Notes: generated by a model from the sequence alone, not told the origin. 64,000 bases of DNA from BOG-224 sp963783505 (GCA_963783505.1 CAWAOP010000019.1:1-64000); one strand, 5' to 3'; positions 9,696 to 19,092 are shown, counted from the stretch's first letter. Numbers and translations: made by a program.

Positions 9696-10264
9696 CGGGC
9701 ATCTCCGCGTTTCGCGAGCCGCTCCGGAGTCAGCCCTGCTTCTTCGAACGCCGCGCGGATCTGCCGGATGAAATGGTTGATGCCAGAGCGGGACTTTCCC
9801 GTGTGCTCACAGATCTCGGCGACGCTCATGTCCCTGAGGAGCAGGGCGACCGCGCGAAGATGCTCCGGGAGCCGTAGGAGCACGCGCTGGACATCGAGCC
9901 GGAGTTCCCGCTCAGCGCTGGAGTCCTCGCCGGGTGCGTCGGTGAGGGGATCGAGTCCATTCTCGTCGTCGCCGCGATCGCCGTCGCCGGCCTCGCCGCT
10001 GAACAGCAGAGAGTGCTTCTGTTGCTCCGAAGCCAGGGCCGCCGATCTGTGCCGCATGATCCCGCGAACGAATCCATGCCAGTCACCCCGCTCCGGGCGG
10101 AAGCGCGGCAGTCGCTGCAGGAGATCGAGAAACATCTCCTGGCGCAGGTCGTCCCAGTCGTCAACGGTGAATTGGCCCCTGCGCACAAGATGGCTGGCGC
10201 ACAGCGACGCCTGCCGGATCACATAGGGATCAACGCCGCTTGCGGTGGCAAAGGCGGGCATCAT
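9692..10264 (-). CDS. Sigma-70-family-like regulator of the element
   Basis: A 190-residue protein with a sigma region-2-like helical part (DDLRQEMFLDLLQRL, then GFVRGIMRHRSA) and a C-terminal region-4-like helix-turn-helix (LRDMSVAEICEHTGKSRSG). An acidic linker (GDGDRGDDENGLDP) separates them. This is the layout of ECF-type sigma factors, although region 2 is divergent and it could be a non-sigma activator. It is second in the replication operon, so it may switch on later element genes. Its start overlaps the preceding stop (ATGA). The frame is intact. Confidence 0.7.
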   Translation of the reverse strand: MMPAFATASGVDPYVIRQASLCASHLVRRGQFTVDDWDDLRQEMFLDLLQRLPRFRPERGDWHGFVRGIMRHRSAALASEQQKHSLLFSGEAGDGDRGDDENGLDPLTDAPGEDSSAERELRLDVQRVLLRLPEHLRAVALLLRDMSVAEICEHTGKSRSGINHFIRQIRAAFEEAGLTPERLAKRGDAR

Positions 10265-10653
10265 TGCACCACCTCCTGCGACCGAGCCTCCACGATCATC
10301 CGGCGCGGGATTCCGTAGCGGATGTCGATCCGCTCGATGCTGCCGTTGCCCAGCCGGTCCAATTCGGTCAGGAGCCGGATTACCTCGGCGCGCAGATCAA
10401 ACGTGTTGACGTTGTGCTCGTCGCGCGGCCGGTCCTCCGCGTCCAGCTTCAGTTCGACAAATACGAGTGGAGCGGGATTGAAGACCGGCTCGCCGCCGCG
10501 CACCTCGAGTCCATCGACGTGGCCGAAGTTGATTGTCTGGAAGAGCCGCAGGAGCGCCTGCCGGGGTCCGGAGAGATGCCGGAAACGAGTGATATTGGGA
10601 GCTGCCGGTGGCGGCCCGTTGTGGTCGTTGGTAGCAGAAGATGCCGATTTCAT
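10261..10653 (-). CDS. Hypothetical protein, first gene of the replication operon
   Basis: A 130-residue protein I do not recognise. The N-terminal 30 residues are low-complexity (Ser/Ala/Pro), then comes a mixed alpha/beta stretch (LVFVELKLDAEDRPRD) and a helix (AEVIRLLTELDRLGNGS). It heads the minus-strand operon and its stop overlaps the next start (ATGA). Its start codon (10651-10653) lies in the loop of a perfect 9-bp inverted repeat (10630-10638 with 10661-10669), and a 20-bp palindrome begins 19 bases upstream. It may therefore be controlled at both transcription and translation. Coding is supported by the operon overlap and open frame. Confidence 0.6.
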   Translation of the reverse strand: MKSASSATNDHNGPPPAAPNITRFRHLSGPRQALLRLFQTINFGHVDGLEVRGGEPVFNPAPLVFVELKLDAEDRPRDEHNVNTFDLRAEVIRLLTELDRLGNGSIERIDIRYGIPRRMIVEARSQEVVQ

Positions 10654-10671
10654 GTTCGCCTCTGCTACCGG

Positions 10672-10691
10672 CAGGGTGAATATTCACCCTG
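10672..10691. promoter_or_regulatory. Perfect 20-bp palindrome, copy 1 (candidate operator)
   Basis: The sequence cagggtgaatattcaccctg is its own reverse complement over all 20 bases. An identical copy is at 10781-10800. It lies 19 bases upstream of the start codon of the replication operon. A homodimeric regulator binding here could repress or activate the minus-strand operon and perhaps the plus-strand toxin-antitoxin pair. The regulator is not identified. Confidence 0.7.
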
Positions 10692-10780
10692 GAGGCCGAA
10701 ATGGGGCGACCCGCAAAAGTCAAGCGCTTGAAAACAGTGCCAAATAGAGTTTGAAGATTTTTTGCGGAGTGCTCTGGAGC

Positions 10781-10800
10781 CAGGGTGAATATTCACCCTG
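10781..10800. promoter_or_regulatory. Perfect 20-bp palindrome, copy 2 (candidate operator)
   Basis: This is identical to the palindrome at 10672-10691, with centres 109 bp apart. It is 85 bases upstream of the antitoxin start (10885) on the plus strand. Two exact copies in the only divergent intergenic gap of the element suggest cooperative binding or looping. Confidence 0.7.
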
Positions 10801-10884
10801 CCACCTCGGGAAGGCCACCGTGCACGGCGATGCAGACGTTGAATGTTGGTGTCGGGGCGATGTACCCTGAAGTCGGGACCTTCT

Positions 10885-11112
10885 ATGGATAGCCAAGTCA
10901 CCGATGCGATCTACGCTGGGGGAGTGCTAAGGCCTCTCGGCAGCGTGTCGCTAAATGAGGCAGAGCGCGTCCGACTGATCATCGAGCGCACGGAGCAGCC
11001 TGTTGCCGATCGCGAAGTCGCGTTGGAGCGGCTCCGCACCGGCATCGGACAGATGCGTTTCTATCTATCCGGACCCCTCCCGTCCCGCGACGAGCTTCAT
11101 GACCGGGTTTGA
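10885..11112 (+). CDS. DUF104-family antitoxin
   Basis: A 75-residue protein with the DUF104 (UPF0330) antitoxin pattern: DAIYAGGVLRPLGSVSL, then ERVRLIIE, a short beta-hairpin DNA-binding domain followed by a helical tail that would hold the toxin. I chose ATG 10885 because it starts right at the conserved domain. The longer frame from 10843 adds unrelated residues. It overlaps the PIN toxin by 14 bases, the usual coupled arrangement. It likely represses its own promoter and neutralises the PIN ribonuclease. Confidence 0.8.
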   Translation: MDSQVTDAIYAGGVLRPLGSVSLNEAERVRLIIERTEQPVADREVALERLRTGIGQMRFYLSGPLPSRDELHDRV

Positions 11113-11503
11113 CACAAACATCCTGATCTACAGTTGCGATCACGCCGATACGCGGCGGCAGCACCGTGCTCTCGAACTTCTTGCCAGCGCTCCGGATGGC
11201 GTATTGCTTTGGCAGGTTGCAGCGGAGTTCGTAGCGGCCTCCCGAAAGTTGGCGTCACAGGGCTTCACGCCTTCCCATGCCTGGGCGCGGTTACGTGAAT
11301 TCATGGATGTATTGCCGCTGATCGTTCCCTCGCCGAAGGTCATGGATTACGCGCAGGCGCTGCACGTGGATCAGGGATTTTCCTTTTGGGACGCGATGAT
11401 TGTTGGCGCATGCTTCGACGGCGGAGTGCACACGCTTTATTCGGAAGACCTGCCGGGCAGGGTAGTTGAACCCAGGCTTCGAATCGTAAATCCATTCCAG
11501 TAG
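11099..11503 (+). CDS. PIN-domain toxin (VapC-type ribonuclease)
   Basis: A 134-residue PIN protein. The acidic metal site is visible: FDTNILIYSCD (first Asp), WQVAAEF (Glu), FSFWDAMIVGA (Asp) and TLYSEDL (Asp). PIN toxins cut RNA, often tRNA or rRNA, when the antitoxin is lost. The start ATG at 11099 overlaps the antitoxin gene. The pair probably stabilises the integrated element. The frame is intact. The target RNA cannot be read from sequence. Confidence 0.88.
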   Translation: MTGFDTNILIYSCDHADTRRQHRALELLASAPDGVLLWQVAAEFVAASRKLASQGFTPSHAWARLREFMDVLPLIVPSPKVMDYAQALHVDQGFSFWDAMIVGACFDGGVHTLYSEDLPGRVVEPRLRIVNPFQ

Positions 11504-11519
11504 GCCGGGCCCGCTGTTC

Positions 11520-12968
11520 TCAGCGCCTCCGGCTCGCGCATTCGAAACAGGCGATCCAGACCGCCTTCGATTCGTCGTAACGGAATGGTTCGCCTGCCAA
11601 ACCTGTCCATTCCCGCAGCCGTCGGCCAAGGCGCAGCACGGCCATGTCATCGGCGCGGCGTTCCAGCCTACCGCCACCTCGGACGAACGCGAGCAAAGCA
11701 AGGCCTTCCGGATTGGGCAGGCCCTGGCTGTTTGTGAGGCCGAGCCGGTCGAGAGGGTACTCCCGCCATAGAAGAGTCTCGCGCTCGGCCGCCTCTGACG
11801 ACGGCCTGTCCGGTCCGCGCGATGGCGTCCGGGCCTGGAATATCTCTCGCGTCCTGACGCCGACGCGGAGCCGGCCATCGGCAGCCTCCTCGAATCGGAA
11901 ATCCTGCCAGGCGGCGGCGGCTGGCGTTGGGAAACCGCTGTCCGATTCCAGAAACACTGCAAAAGCACAACGGTATTCACCGGAGGTCTTCTCGAAGACG
12001 ATTGGCTCGCCCTCAACTGGGAGCAACCCCTTGAGTCGCTGCCGGAGAACGCTCACCTGTTTCTTGAAGGGCGTCTTCTCGTCGCCTGCGGCTGCGATCT
12101 TGCGCGGAGCGAATCTGCCACGCCGGGAAGCGAACAGCCGGAGAGTCTGCAGCGCCCGGTCGCCCGCCAGATCACCGTGGCGCATGTCCGCGAATCCAGA
12201 TTCTTCGAAGGTAAGTTCCCTCCGCGTACCTCCGGCCATGACAGCGAGGGATGTATCACCGACCTCGATTGTCAAACCGCTCCAGACGACACCCTCCGGC
12301 AGCGGGACACTGCGCAGAGACTGCGACTTTTCAGGCGCACGATCCCGAGGCAAGGCATCCTCGATGTAGTCGAGGTCGACAACAAGACGGTCGCCCGCGA
12401 GAGAAGCGACATCGGGAAGGAAGAAGGTGGCAATCCCCGATTCCTTCCACGCGCCGAGGCCGTCCACCGCCAGGATAACCGGTGCGGGGTACGTCCTCGC
12501 GGAATTCAGTGCATCGGCGCCTGGCCGGACGGCAAGGCAAAACTCGCGGAACCGGCCCGCGACCCGGCGGCGTCCCAGGGACCAGAAGCCGCGGGCCTTC
12601 TCCTCCACCGGACCCGACAACTCCGTGACGGCAGCAATCAGACGCGCCAAGGTTCCCGCATCCACCGCCCATTGCCGAAGCCGTTCCGGATCGACAGGCA
12701 CCGACCGTTCCTCTGGGCAGGGGATGTAGCCTCGCATGCCAGTCGGAGTCCGCACGCTGCTTTCCCAGACGACTTCCTCCCGATGGCCTTCTGTGCACGC
12801 ATCGCAAAGAACGTACCGGGCCTGAGCAGTTTCGCGGAGAACGCCGATGCGCACCAGCCGATCGAATTCATCCCACCGCCAACGGTGTACGTCGTCGTAG
12901 CTGAACACAGGATCGCCGCAAGCCGCACGGAACCAGACATCACGCAGCGCGCTGCCCATCGCGTTCAA
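11520..12968 (-). CDS. Unknown protein with Cys/His cluster, second gene of an uncharacterised two-gene operon
   Basis: A 482-residue protein I cannot place. Near residues 40-60 is a zinc-finger-like segment (YVLCDACTEGHREEV: Cys-x2-Cys-x3-His) following a predicted winged-helix-like stretch (EFDRLVRIGVL). The middle contains beta-rich segments (APVILAVDGLGAW; RLVVDLDYIEDALP), a basic linker (KKQVSVLRQRLKGLL) and a C-terminal part rich in Arg. There is no signal peptide or membrane segment, so it is probably cytoplasmic. Its ATG lies 29 bases inside the upstream gene, so the two are translationally coupled and likely act together. It lies between the toxin-antitoxin pair and the serine recombinase, a cargo position. 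Confidence 0.75.
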   Translation of the reverse strand: MNAMGSALRDVWFRAACGDPVFSYDDVHRWRWDEFDRLVRIGVLRETAQARYVLCDACTEGHREEVVWESSVRTPTGMRGYIPCPEERSVPVDPERLRQWAVDAGTLARLIAAVTELSGPVEEKARGFWSLGRRRVAGRFREFCLAVRPGADALNSARTYPAPVILAVDGLGAWKESGIATFFLPDVASLAGDRLVVDLDYIEDALPRDRAPEKSQSLRSVPLPEGVVWSGLTIEVGDTSLAVMAGGTRRELTFEESGFADMRHGDLAGDRALQTLRLFASRRGRFAPRKIAAAGDEKTPFKKQVSVLRQRLKGLLPVEGEPIVFEKTSGEYRCAFAVFLESDSGFPTPAAAAWQDFRFEEAADGRLRVGVRTREIFQARTPSRGPDRPSSEAAERETLLWREYPLDRLGLTNSQGLPNPEGLALLAFVRGGGRLERRADDMAVLRLGRRLREWTGLAGEPFRYDESKAVWIACFECASRRR

Positions 12969-14117
12969 TCCCCCAAAGCTTCAGGTAGCGCCGCAGCTTT
13001 TCTTCCTCCGAGCTGTCGCCAAGGTCGCACCGCGAACCGGAGCCGACCTTGAAAGTGATGTTTCGGCTCCGGGTGCCGGGCCGCCGGAACACGGCCTGCA
13101 AAGTGGCTTCGAGAAAGTCCACCTTCGAAAGTGAGACTTTCTTCTCGTCCAGCGTTGCGTCGAGAAGCCCGTACACTGTCGCGCTGGGATCGCCGCTGTC
13201 CACATCCAAAGCGATTTTCCCGCCGGGCTGCTCCTGCAATCGCATGCGGACTCCCATCCACCGCACCCGCTCAATGTTGTCCACCGGATTGGTGGGGAAG
13301 CGTGAAGTTCCTGTCCTTCAAGACATTCAAATCGAAGGGCGGCTCTGCCCAGAGCATCGGTTGACGCTCCGCGTGCAACACCACGCGAGCGAAGAGTCTC
13401 GGCCAGGTCCTCGCGGACGTCCTTGCCGCCTTCAGCAAATGACTCTATCGTGCCGGCGCTTCCGTCGTAGCGGAAGACCACCTCGAAAGCCGGATTCCAC
13501 GGGCTGCGGCCGAGTTCGCCATCATCATCGTAGCCCAGGAGATCATCGCCGTAATCGGCGGGGTAAGCGTAGAACGTGTCGATGCCGGCGTGGCGGCGAT
13601 ATTCCACCTTGCACCTTTCGCCCCGGACCTGTCGCGCCAGATAGTAGGCGGAAAGGTTACTCCCCAGCGCGTCGAGGACTCCGTCGTTGATCTCGACGGC
13701 TTGCTTTGGCATGCCATTGCGCTTCTCCCATGACCTTCGTGGCAGCGTCGCAATGTGGAACTGCGTTCGGGCGCTTTGGAAGACCGCAGGGTGCTCCAGG
13801 AAAAACCAGAACGCCCGCTCATAGGCGTTCTTCATCGACCGAACGGCAGCCGCAATGTCGATCCCTTCCTCGCTGGCCGCCTCGACCAGCACGGCCGTGC
13901 CGCGAGGATTGGCCAGCGCGTGTACGCGGCGGATTACTCCGCTGGCCTGCTTTCTTCGGTCCTCCGGCATTCGCTGCCAGGCTTCGAAGACCGGATCGAT
14001 TCTGGTTTCCTTGATTGCCGCCCAGTCGAATGCTGCGAATTCGTCGTGGCGGGAGAAGTACTTCTGGAGGATGGCGTTCGGCACTTGCCGAAGGACCGAT
14101 TTAGGATTGTATGGCAT
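12940..14117 (-). CDS. Unknown protein, first gene of an uncharacterised two-gene operon (one frameshift)
   Basis: About 392 residues after repair of one apparent +1 insertion near 13295, where the frame passes from RFECLEGQEL to NPVDNIERVRWMGVRM. I placed the start at ATG 14117 (MPYNPKSVLRQV) because sequence upstream is not protein-like. The N-terminal third is helical (QRMPEDRRKQASGVIRRV), the middle has aromatic and acidic segments (RHAGIDTFYAYPADYGDD) and the C-terminus is beta-rich. I see no catalytic motif. It overlaps the following gene by 29 bases. No homologue is recognised. It could be a defence, regulatory or element-maintenance factor. Confidence 0.7.
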
Positions 14118-14263
14118 ACGCGCACTCCGGTCGAATTGATTCGGGCTCTCCCTCCCCAACTCGCCAGCGCATACGACCCTGCCGCGATCAACAGGCGACA
14201 AGGCCGGGCTTACGGAGCCCGTCGTAATGCTATTTATGCCGCTGCTTATTACAGGAGCATATC

Positions 14264-14347
14264 ATGGCGAAGAAAAGACGAAGACAATCGCGGCGCAAGA
14301 CATTGATCCGACTAAGAATTTTGTGCTTGACAAGAAATGCTCTGTGA
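14264..14347 (+). CDS. Possible small basic peptide (27 aa)
   Basis: An ATG at 14264 has the purine-rich caggag 7 bases upstream and opens a 27-residue frame beginning MAKKRRRQSRRKTL, ending in TGA at 14347. It is strongly basic. It lies in the 260-base gap between the unknown operon and the recombinase module, on the opposite strand to both. It may be a real small protein or chance. Translation evidence would be needed. Confidence 0.25.
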   Translation: MAKKRRRQSRRKTLIRLRILCLTRNAL

Positions 14348-14378
14348 AATTCCTGAGGAATTCCGGCATCGCCAGAAT

Positions 14379-14770
14379 CTACTCTAAGTGCTTTTCTTCC
14401 TTGAGCTTGGCCCAGAGTACGCGTTGCGCGCGCCAGGTCGGTTCCACCGCGATCCGACGCGCGGCCACTTCGCTTATGGCAAATCGGCCTGCCGAAGAGC
14501 GCGGCAAGCCGAGGATTTCTTGCTGGATGTCCGGAGCCAGCCACGCGAGCTTCACTACCTGGCTGATCCGCGCCCGCGACAGACATCCAAGCCGCGCCAG
14601 GCCGGCAAAGTCCTTCACCTCCCGAGCTCCGCACCATCTCTTCGAATTGGAGCGCCTGCGCCAGCACCTGTGTCAGGCGCGGCAACTTGCCGGTACTGGG
14701 CGGCGGCGCGTCGTTGCGGCGCGGGCGGCTCGCGGCCGCGCGGATGGCGGGCCGCAGTCGGCACTGGACA

Positions 14771-14793
<23 letters not shown>
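14379..14793 (-). CDS. HTH protein associated with the serine recombinase (one frameshift)
   Basis: About 137 residues once a one-base insertion near 14622 is removed (VRAREVKDFAGLARLG). The C-terminal half has a ParB/KorB-like helix-turn-helix (LARLGCLSRARISQVVKLA) followed by LAPDIQQEILGLP. The N-terminus is basic and disordered. The ATG at 14793 overlaps the recombinase 3' end (stop at 14771). Small HTH proteins of this kind are commonly encoded right after large serine recombinases in integrative elements. A role in directing or controlling excision is inferred. Confidence 0.7.
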
Positions 14794-16361
<1,568 letters not shown>

Positions 16362-16378
<17 letters not shown>

Positions 16379-16886
16379 GCGCCTCCTTGGCCAGCCCGAA
16401 AAAGGCGAAGCCATTCCACTTCGTGCCGGTGACTTCCTGGGCGATGGCGCTCAGCGAACTGTAGCGCTTGCCTTCCCACTCGAAGCCCGCGTCGAGCACC
16501 GTCACCACGATGCTGCGGTTCTTGAACTCCCTGACGATCAGGCTGCCCGGCATCGGCACGCGCGAGTCGTGCGTCTGCGTCACCGAGGTCGTTGCGGTTC
16601 GGTCCAGAGGGACTCCGCTTCGCAGCCGCGCTACGTTCTGTGCGATCCGTGCGCCCAGCTTCGCTTCGCGGGCGATGCCGAGCGCGTATTGCCGAACCTC
16701 CTCCGGAAGCCGTCCTTCCTCCCGCGCCTGCAACTCCCAGGCGATTTTTCGGAACAGGTACTGGCGATGCGGCGTGCGGCTTTCCTCGCCGAACAATTCC
16801 GCGTGGCGTTGCTGGAGTTGCGGGACCGTCATCTTCGCCAGCCTGACGATCGCCGCCTCGATGCTCATCTTGGTCGATACACTCAT
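16362..16886 (-). CDS. DUF2924 family protein
   Basis: A 174-residue protein matching DUF2924: an N-terminal helical part (LAKMTVPQLQQRHAELFG), then IAWELQAREEGRLPE, and the conserved C-terminal KNRSIVVTVLDAGFEWEG followed by YSSLSAIAQEVTGTKWNG. DUF2924 genes are a standard partner just upstream of large serine recombinases in Alphaproteobacteria and Acidobacteria, and probably contribute DNA binding or directionality (inference). It overlaps the recombinase start and itself starts on the stop of a small upstream gene (ATGA). The frame is intact. Confidence 0.88.
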
Positions 16887-17063
16887 CTCCGGGTTCTCCG
16901 TGCGTCAACCACATGAGGGCTCGAATCCGGCTGGTTATCAAGGTCATCGTCGGGCGGCTTCGGAGCCAGCCGCAGCGACTTTCAAGTACCGCTGGTAGGC
17001 CGTCGCCAGCAGGCCGGCAATCTCCTTCACCGCCGTCTCAACCGACAGATCGTCGTGCCGCAT
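16883..17063 (-). CDS. Small conserved-position protein upstream of DUF2924 (60 aa, one frameshift)
   Basis: Starts at ATG 17063 (MRHDDLSVETAVKEIAGLL) and, after removing one C near 16947, continues through DDDLDNQPDSSPHVVDARRT to a stop that overlaps the DUF2924 start as ATGA. Without the repair it stops at 16944. The overlap and helical N-terminus support coding. The function is unknown. Presumably it is part of the recombinase module. Confidence 0.55.
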
Positions 17064-17554
17064 GCCAAGTCCTCCACGCGGGCGGACTGGCGCGGCGGTG
17101 GCGGCGTTGTGGGCGCGGACTGGCGACAGGGGCGCGGGAACGGACGCCTGGCGGCGTCTGCCGCCAAGTGGTCGTGGCTGCCCGAATGCGAATCCGGCAC
17201 CCACAACGAGTCCCGCTTGGCGGCCCTTCCCGCTGTCTGGTGATCGGGGCGAAACTGCGCCCCTGTTAATCTATACTCGGCAAGTTTCCGAAATGTACAA
17301 ACTTGGGCAACGCTCTCAACCCCCCTGTTAACAGACGCCCGGCGTTAACAGGAGAAACCGGAGATTCCGCAAGAGAATTCCTGGGGTCCGAACTCAACCC
17401 CGATGGTTGAGGCCGCACCCCAAGGCGAGGCGTTTCCAACTGGAGAGAACGGCGGAACGCGGAAATGGTTTGGTGTGTGCGAGATATGCGAGGATGATCA
17501 CCGCCGCGATGGCGTTAACAAAAACTGCGGCTAACTCATTGGGAGAAAAGGAGT
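17064..17554. other. Non-coding junction between mobile element and core chromosome
   Basis: I see no convincing gene in this 490-base stretch. It contains a cluster of GTTAAC-type words: the perfect palindrome ctgttaacag at 17325-17334, gttaacag at 17344-17351, and the decamer ggcgttaaca at both 17341-17350 and 17511-17520. The repeated words could mark the element boundary, an attachment region or a regulator site. Confidence 0.4.
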
Positions 17555-17628
17555 TGGCTCCCCGGCATGGATTCGAACCACGATTCACGGCTCCAAAGGC
17601 CGCTGTCCTACCATTAGACGACCGGGGA
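17555..17628 (-). tRNA. tRNA-Gln (anticodon UUG)
   Basis: On the minus strand the sequence folds as a 74-base tRNA. The acceptor TCCCCGG pairs with CCGGGGA, the D arm is GTCT/GGAC, the anticodon stem GCGGC/GCCGT holds loop CTTTGGA with anticodon TTG, the T arm is CGTGG/CCATG around TTCGAAT, and CCA is encoded. It is adjacent to the end of the mobile element and upstream of frr on the same strand order. Confidence 0.95.
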
Positions 17629-17739
17629 ATCTGGCGTGTTGCCTCTTCGTTTAGTGTAGCGTTGCGCGCGCTCCGTTCGCAATGAACGCTCAAGCTCCTC
17701 GGAGCCGCCCGGACGAAAACCTGCGTGGCCGCGCCTACC

Positions 17740-18345
17740 TTAGTGGATTTCCAGGATTTCCTTTTCTTTGCTTGCCGAGGCCTGGTCGATCTTCTGCATG
17801 TAGCCGTCGGTGAGCTTCTGGATCTCGTCGTGCGCCTTTTTCTCCTCGTCCTCGGTTACCTTCTTGTCTTTGAGGAGTTTTTTCACGGCTTCGTTGCCGT
17901 CGCGGCGGATGTTGCGCACGGCCACGCGATGGTCCTCCGCGGCGTGGTGCAGCCTCTTCACCATCTCCTTGCGGCGTTCTTCGGTGAGCGGCGGAATGGG
18001 CAGACGAATGACCTTGCCGTCGTTGGCCGGATTCAAACCCAGGTCCGAAATCCGAATGGCCTTCTCGATGGGGCCGACCATCGATACGTCCCACGGCTGA
18101 ATCGTGATCAGCGCCGGCTCGGGGACGTGCAGATTGGCCACCTGGTTGAGAGGCATCGGCGAGCCGTAGTAGTCTACCCGGATGTGGTCCAGCAATCCCA
18201 GCGAGGCGCGTCCCGTGCGAATCGACGCCATATCGTGCTGGAAGTCCGAGAGAGCCTTGTCCATTCTAGCCTTCAGGCTTGCGGAGACCTCTTTCACGGA
18301 GTTGAACGAGGGGCCGCCGGAAGGCGTTGTGTTTTCGGTCTTCAT
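17740..18345 (-). CDS. frr: Ribosome recycling factor
   Basis: A 201-residue RRF, slightly longer than the usual 185 because of a Ser/Pro-rich N-terminus. Diagnostic segments are SIRTGRASLGLLDHIRVDYY, GSPMPLNQVANLHVPEP, and the C-terminal helix DEIQKLTDGYMQKIDQ. With EF-G it splits post-termination ribosomes so they can be reused. It is the last gene of the rpsB-tsf-pyrH-frr operon, 39 bases after pyrH, a widely conserved order. The frame is intact. Confidence 0.97.
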   Translation of the reverse strand: MKTENTTPSGGPSFNSVKEVSASLKARMDKALSDFQHDMASIRTGRASLGLLDHIRVDYYGSPMPLNQVANLHVPEPALITIQPWDVSMVGPIEKAIRISDLGLNPANDGKVIRLPIPPLTEERRKEMVKRLHHAAEDHRVAVRNIRRDGNEAVKKLLKDKKVTEDEEKKAHDEIQKLTDGYMQKIDQASASKEKEILEIH

Positions 18346-18384
18346 ATTCGGTCTCTCCGTAACGCGGCCGGCAGGCGCGGGCCG

Positions 18385-19092
18385 TTAATGAATCAGGGAA
18401 CCGGCCAGTTCGCCCTTCGACACTCGCATTATATTGCCAGTCGTCATCAAATTGAAAACAATTATAGGCAACTGGTTGTCGCGGCACATGGCCACGGCCG
18501 AAGCGTCCATTACTCTGAGGTCCTGGCTTAGCACTTCCTGATAGCTGATCTCCGGGTAGCGGATCGCCTCGGGGAACTTCATCGGATCTTTGTCGAACAC
18601 GCCATCCACGCGCGTAGCCTTGATGAGCACGTCCGCTTTGATTTCGAGAGCGCGCAGCGCCGCCGCCGTGTCGGTCGAAAAATACGGATTCGACGTGCCG
18701 GCGGAGAACAGGGCGATGCGGCCCTTCTCCAAGTGCCGGATCGCGCGGCGGCGAATGTAAGGCTCGGCTACCTGCCGCATTTCGATGGCGCTCATCACGC
18801 GGGTCGGCGCGCCGAGCTGCTCCAACGCATCGGAGAGCGCCAGCGAATTGATAACGGTCGCCAGCATGCCCATCTGGTCGGCGGTGACGCGGTCCATCTT
18901 CTGCGCGGCCTCGGCCACGCCACGAAAAATGTTCCCGCCGCCCACAACGATGCCCATCTGAACGCCGGAGGCGGCCACTTCCGCGATTTCGGAGGCGAGC
19001 TGCCTGACGCGATCTGCATGAATGCCAAATGGCGCGCCGCCCGCCAGCGCCTCGCCGCTCAGCTTCAGCAGGATGCGTTTGTATCCGCTCAT
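18385..19092 (-). CDS. pyrH: UMP kinase
   Basis: A 235-residue hexameric bacterial UMP kinase that phosphorylates UMP to UDP in pyrimidine synthesis. Family motifs include KRILLKLSGEAL, MGIVVGGGNIFRG and the nucleotide site SAGTSNPYFSTDTAAALRA. It directly abuts tsf with no gap, as is common in this operon. The frame is intact and the length is normal. Confidence 0.97.
   Translation of the reverse strand: MSGYKRILLKLSGEALAGGAPFGIHADRVRQLASEIAEVAASGVQMGIVVGGGNIFRGVAEAAQKMDRVTADQMGMLATVINSLALSDALEQLGAPTRVMSAIEMRQVAEPYIRRRAIRHLEKGRIALFSAGTSNPYFSTDTAAALRALEIKADVLIKATRVDGVFDKDPMKFPEAIRYPEISYQEVLSQDLRVMDASAVAMCRDNQLPIIVFNLMTTGNIMRVSKGELAGSLIH

Noticed and set aside
10843..10884. Longer start for the DUF104 antitoxin
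   Set aside because: The family domain begins at the ATG at 10885. The 14 extra residues match nothing in the family.
17262..17360. Possible CRISPR or tandem array from repeated GTTAAC words
   Set aside because: There are too few copies, unequal spacing and no spacer-length units. No cas genes are present.
17555..17628. tRNA-Gln gene as the integration site of the element
   Set aside because: The recombinase is a serine type, which seldom uses tRNA genes, and I see no second copy of the tRNA 3' end in the window. Left as unproven.
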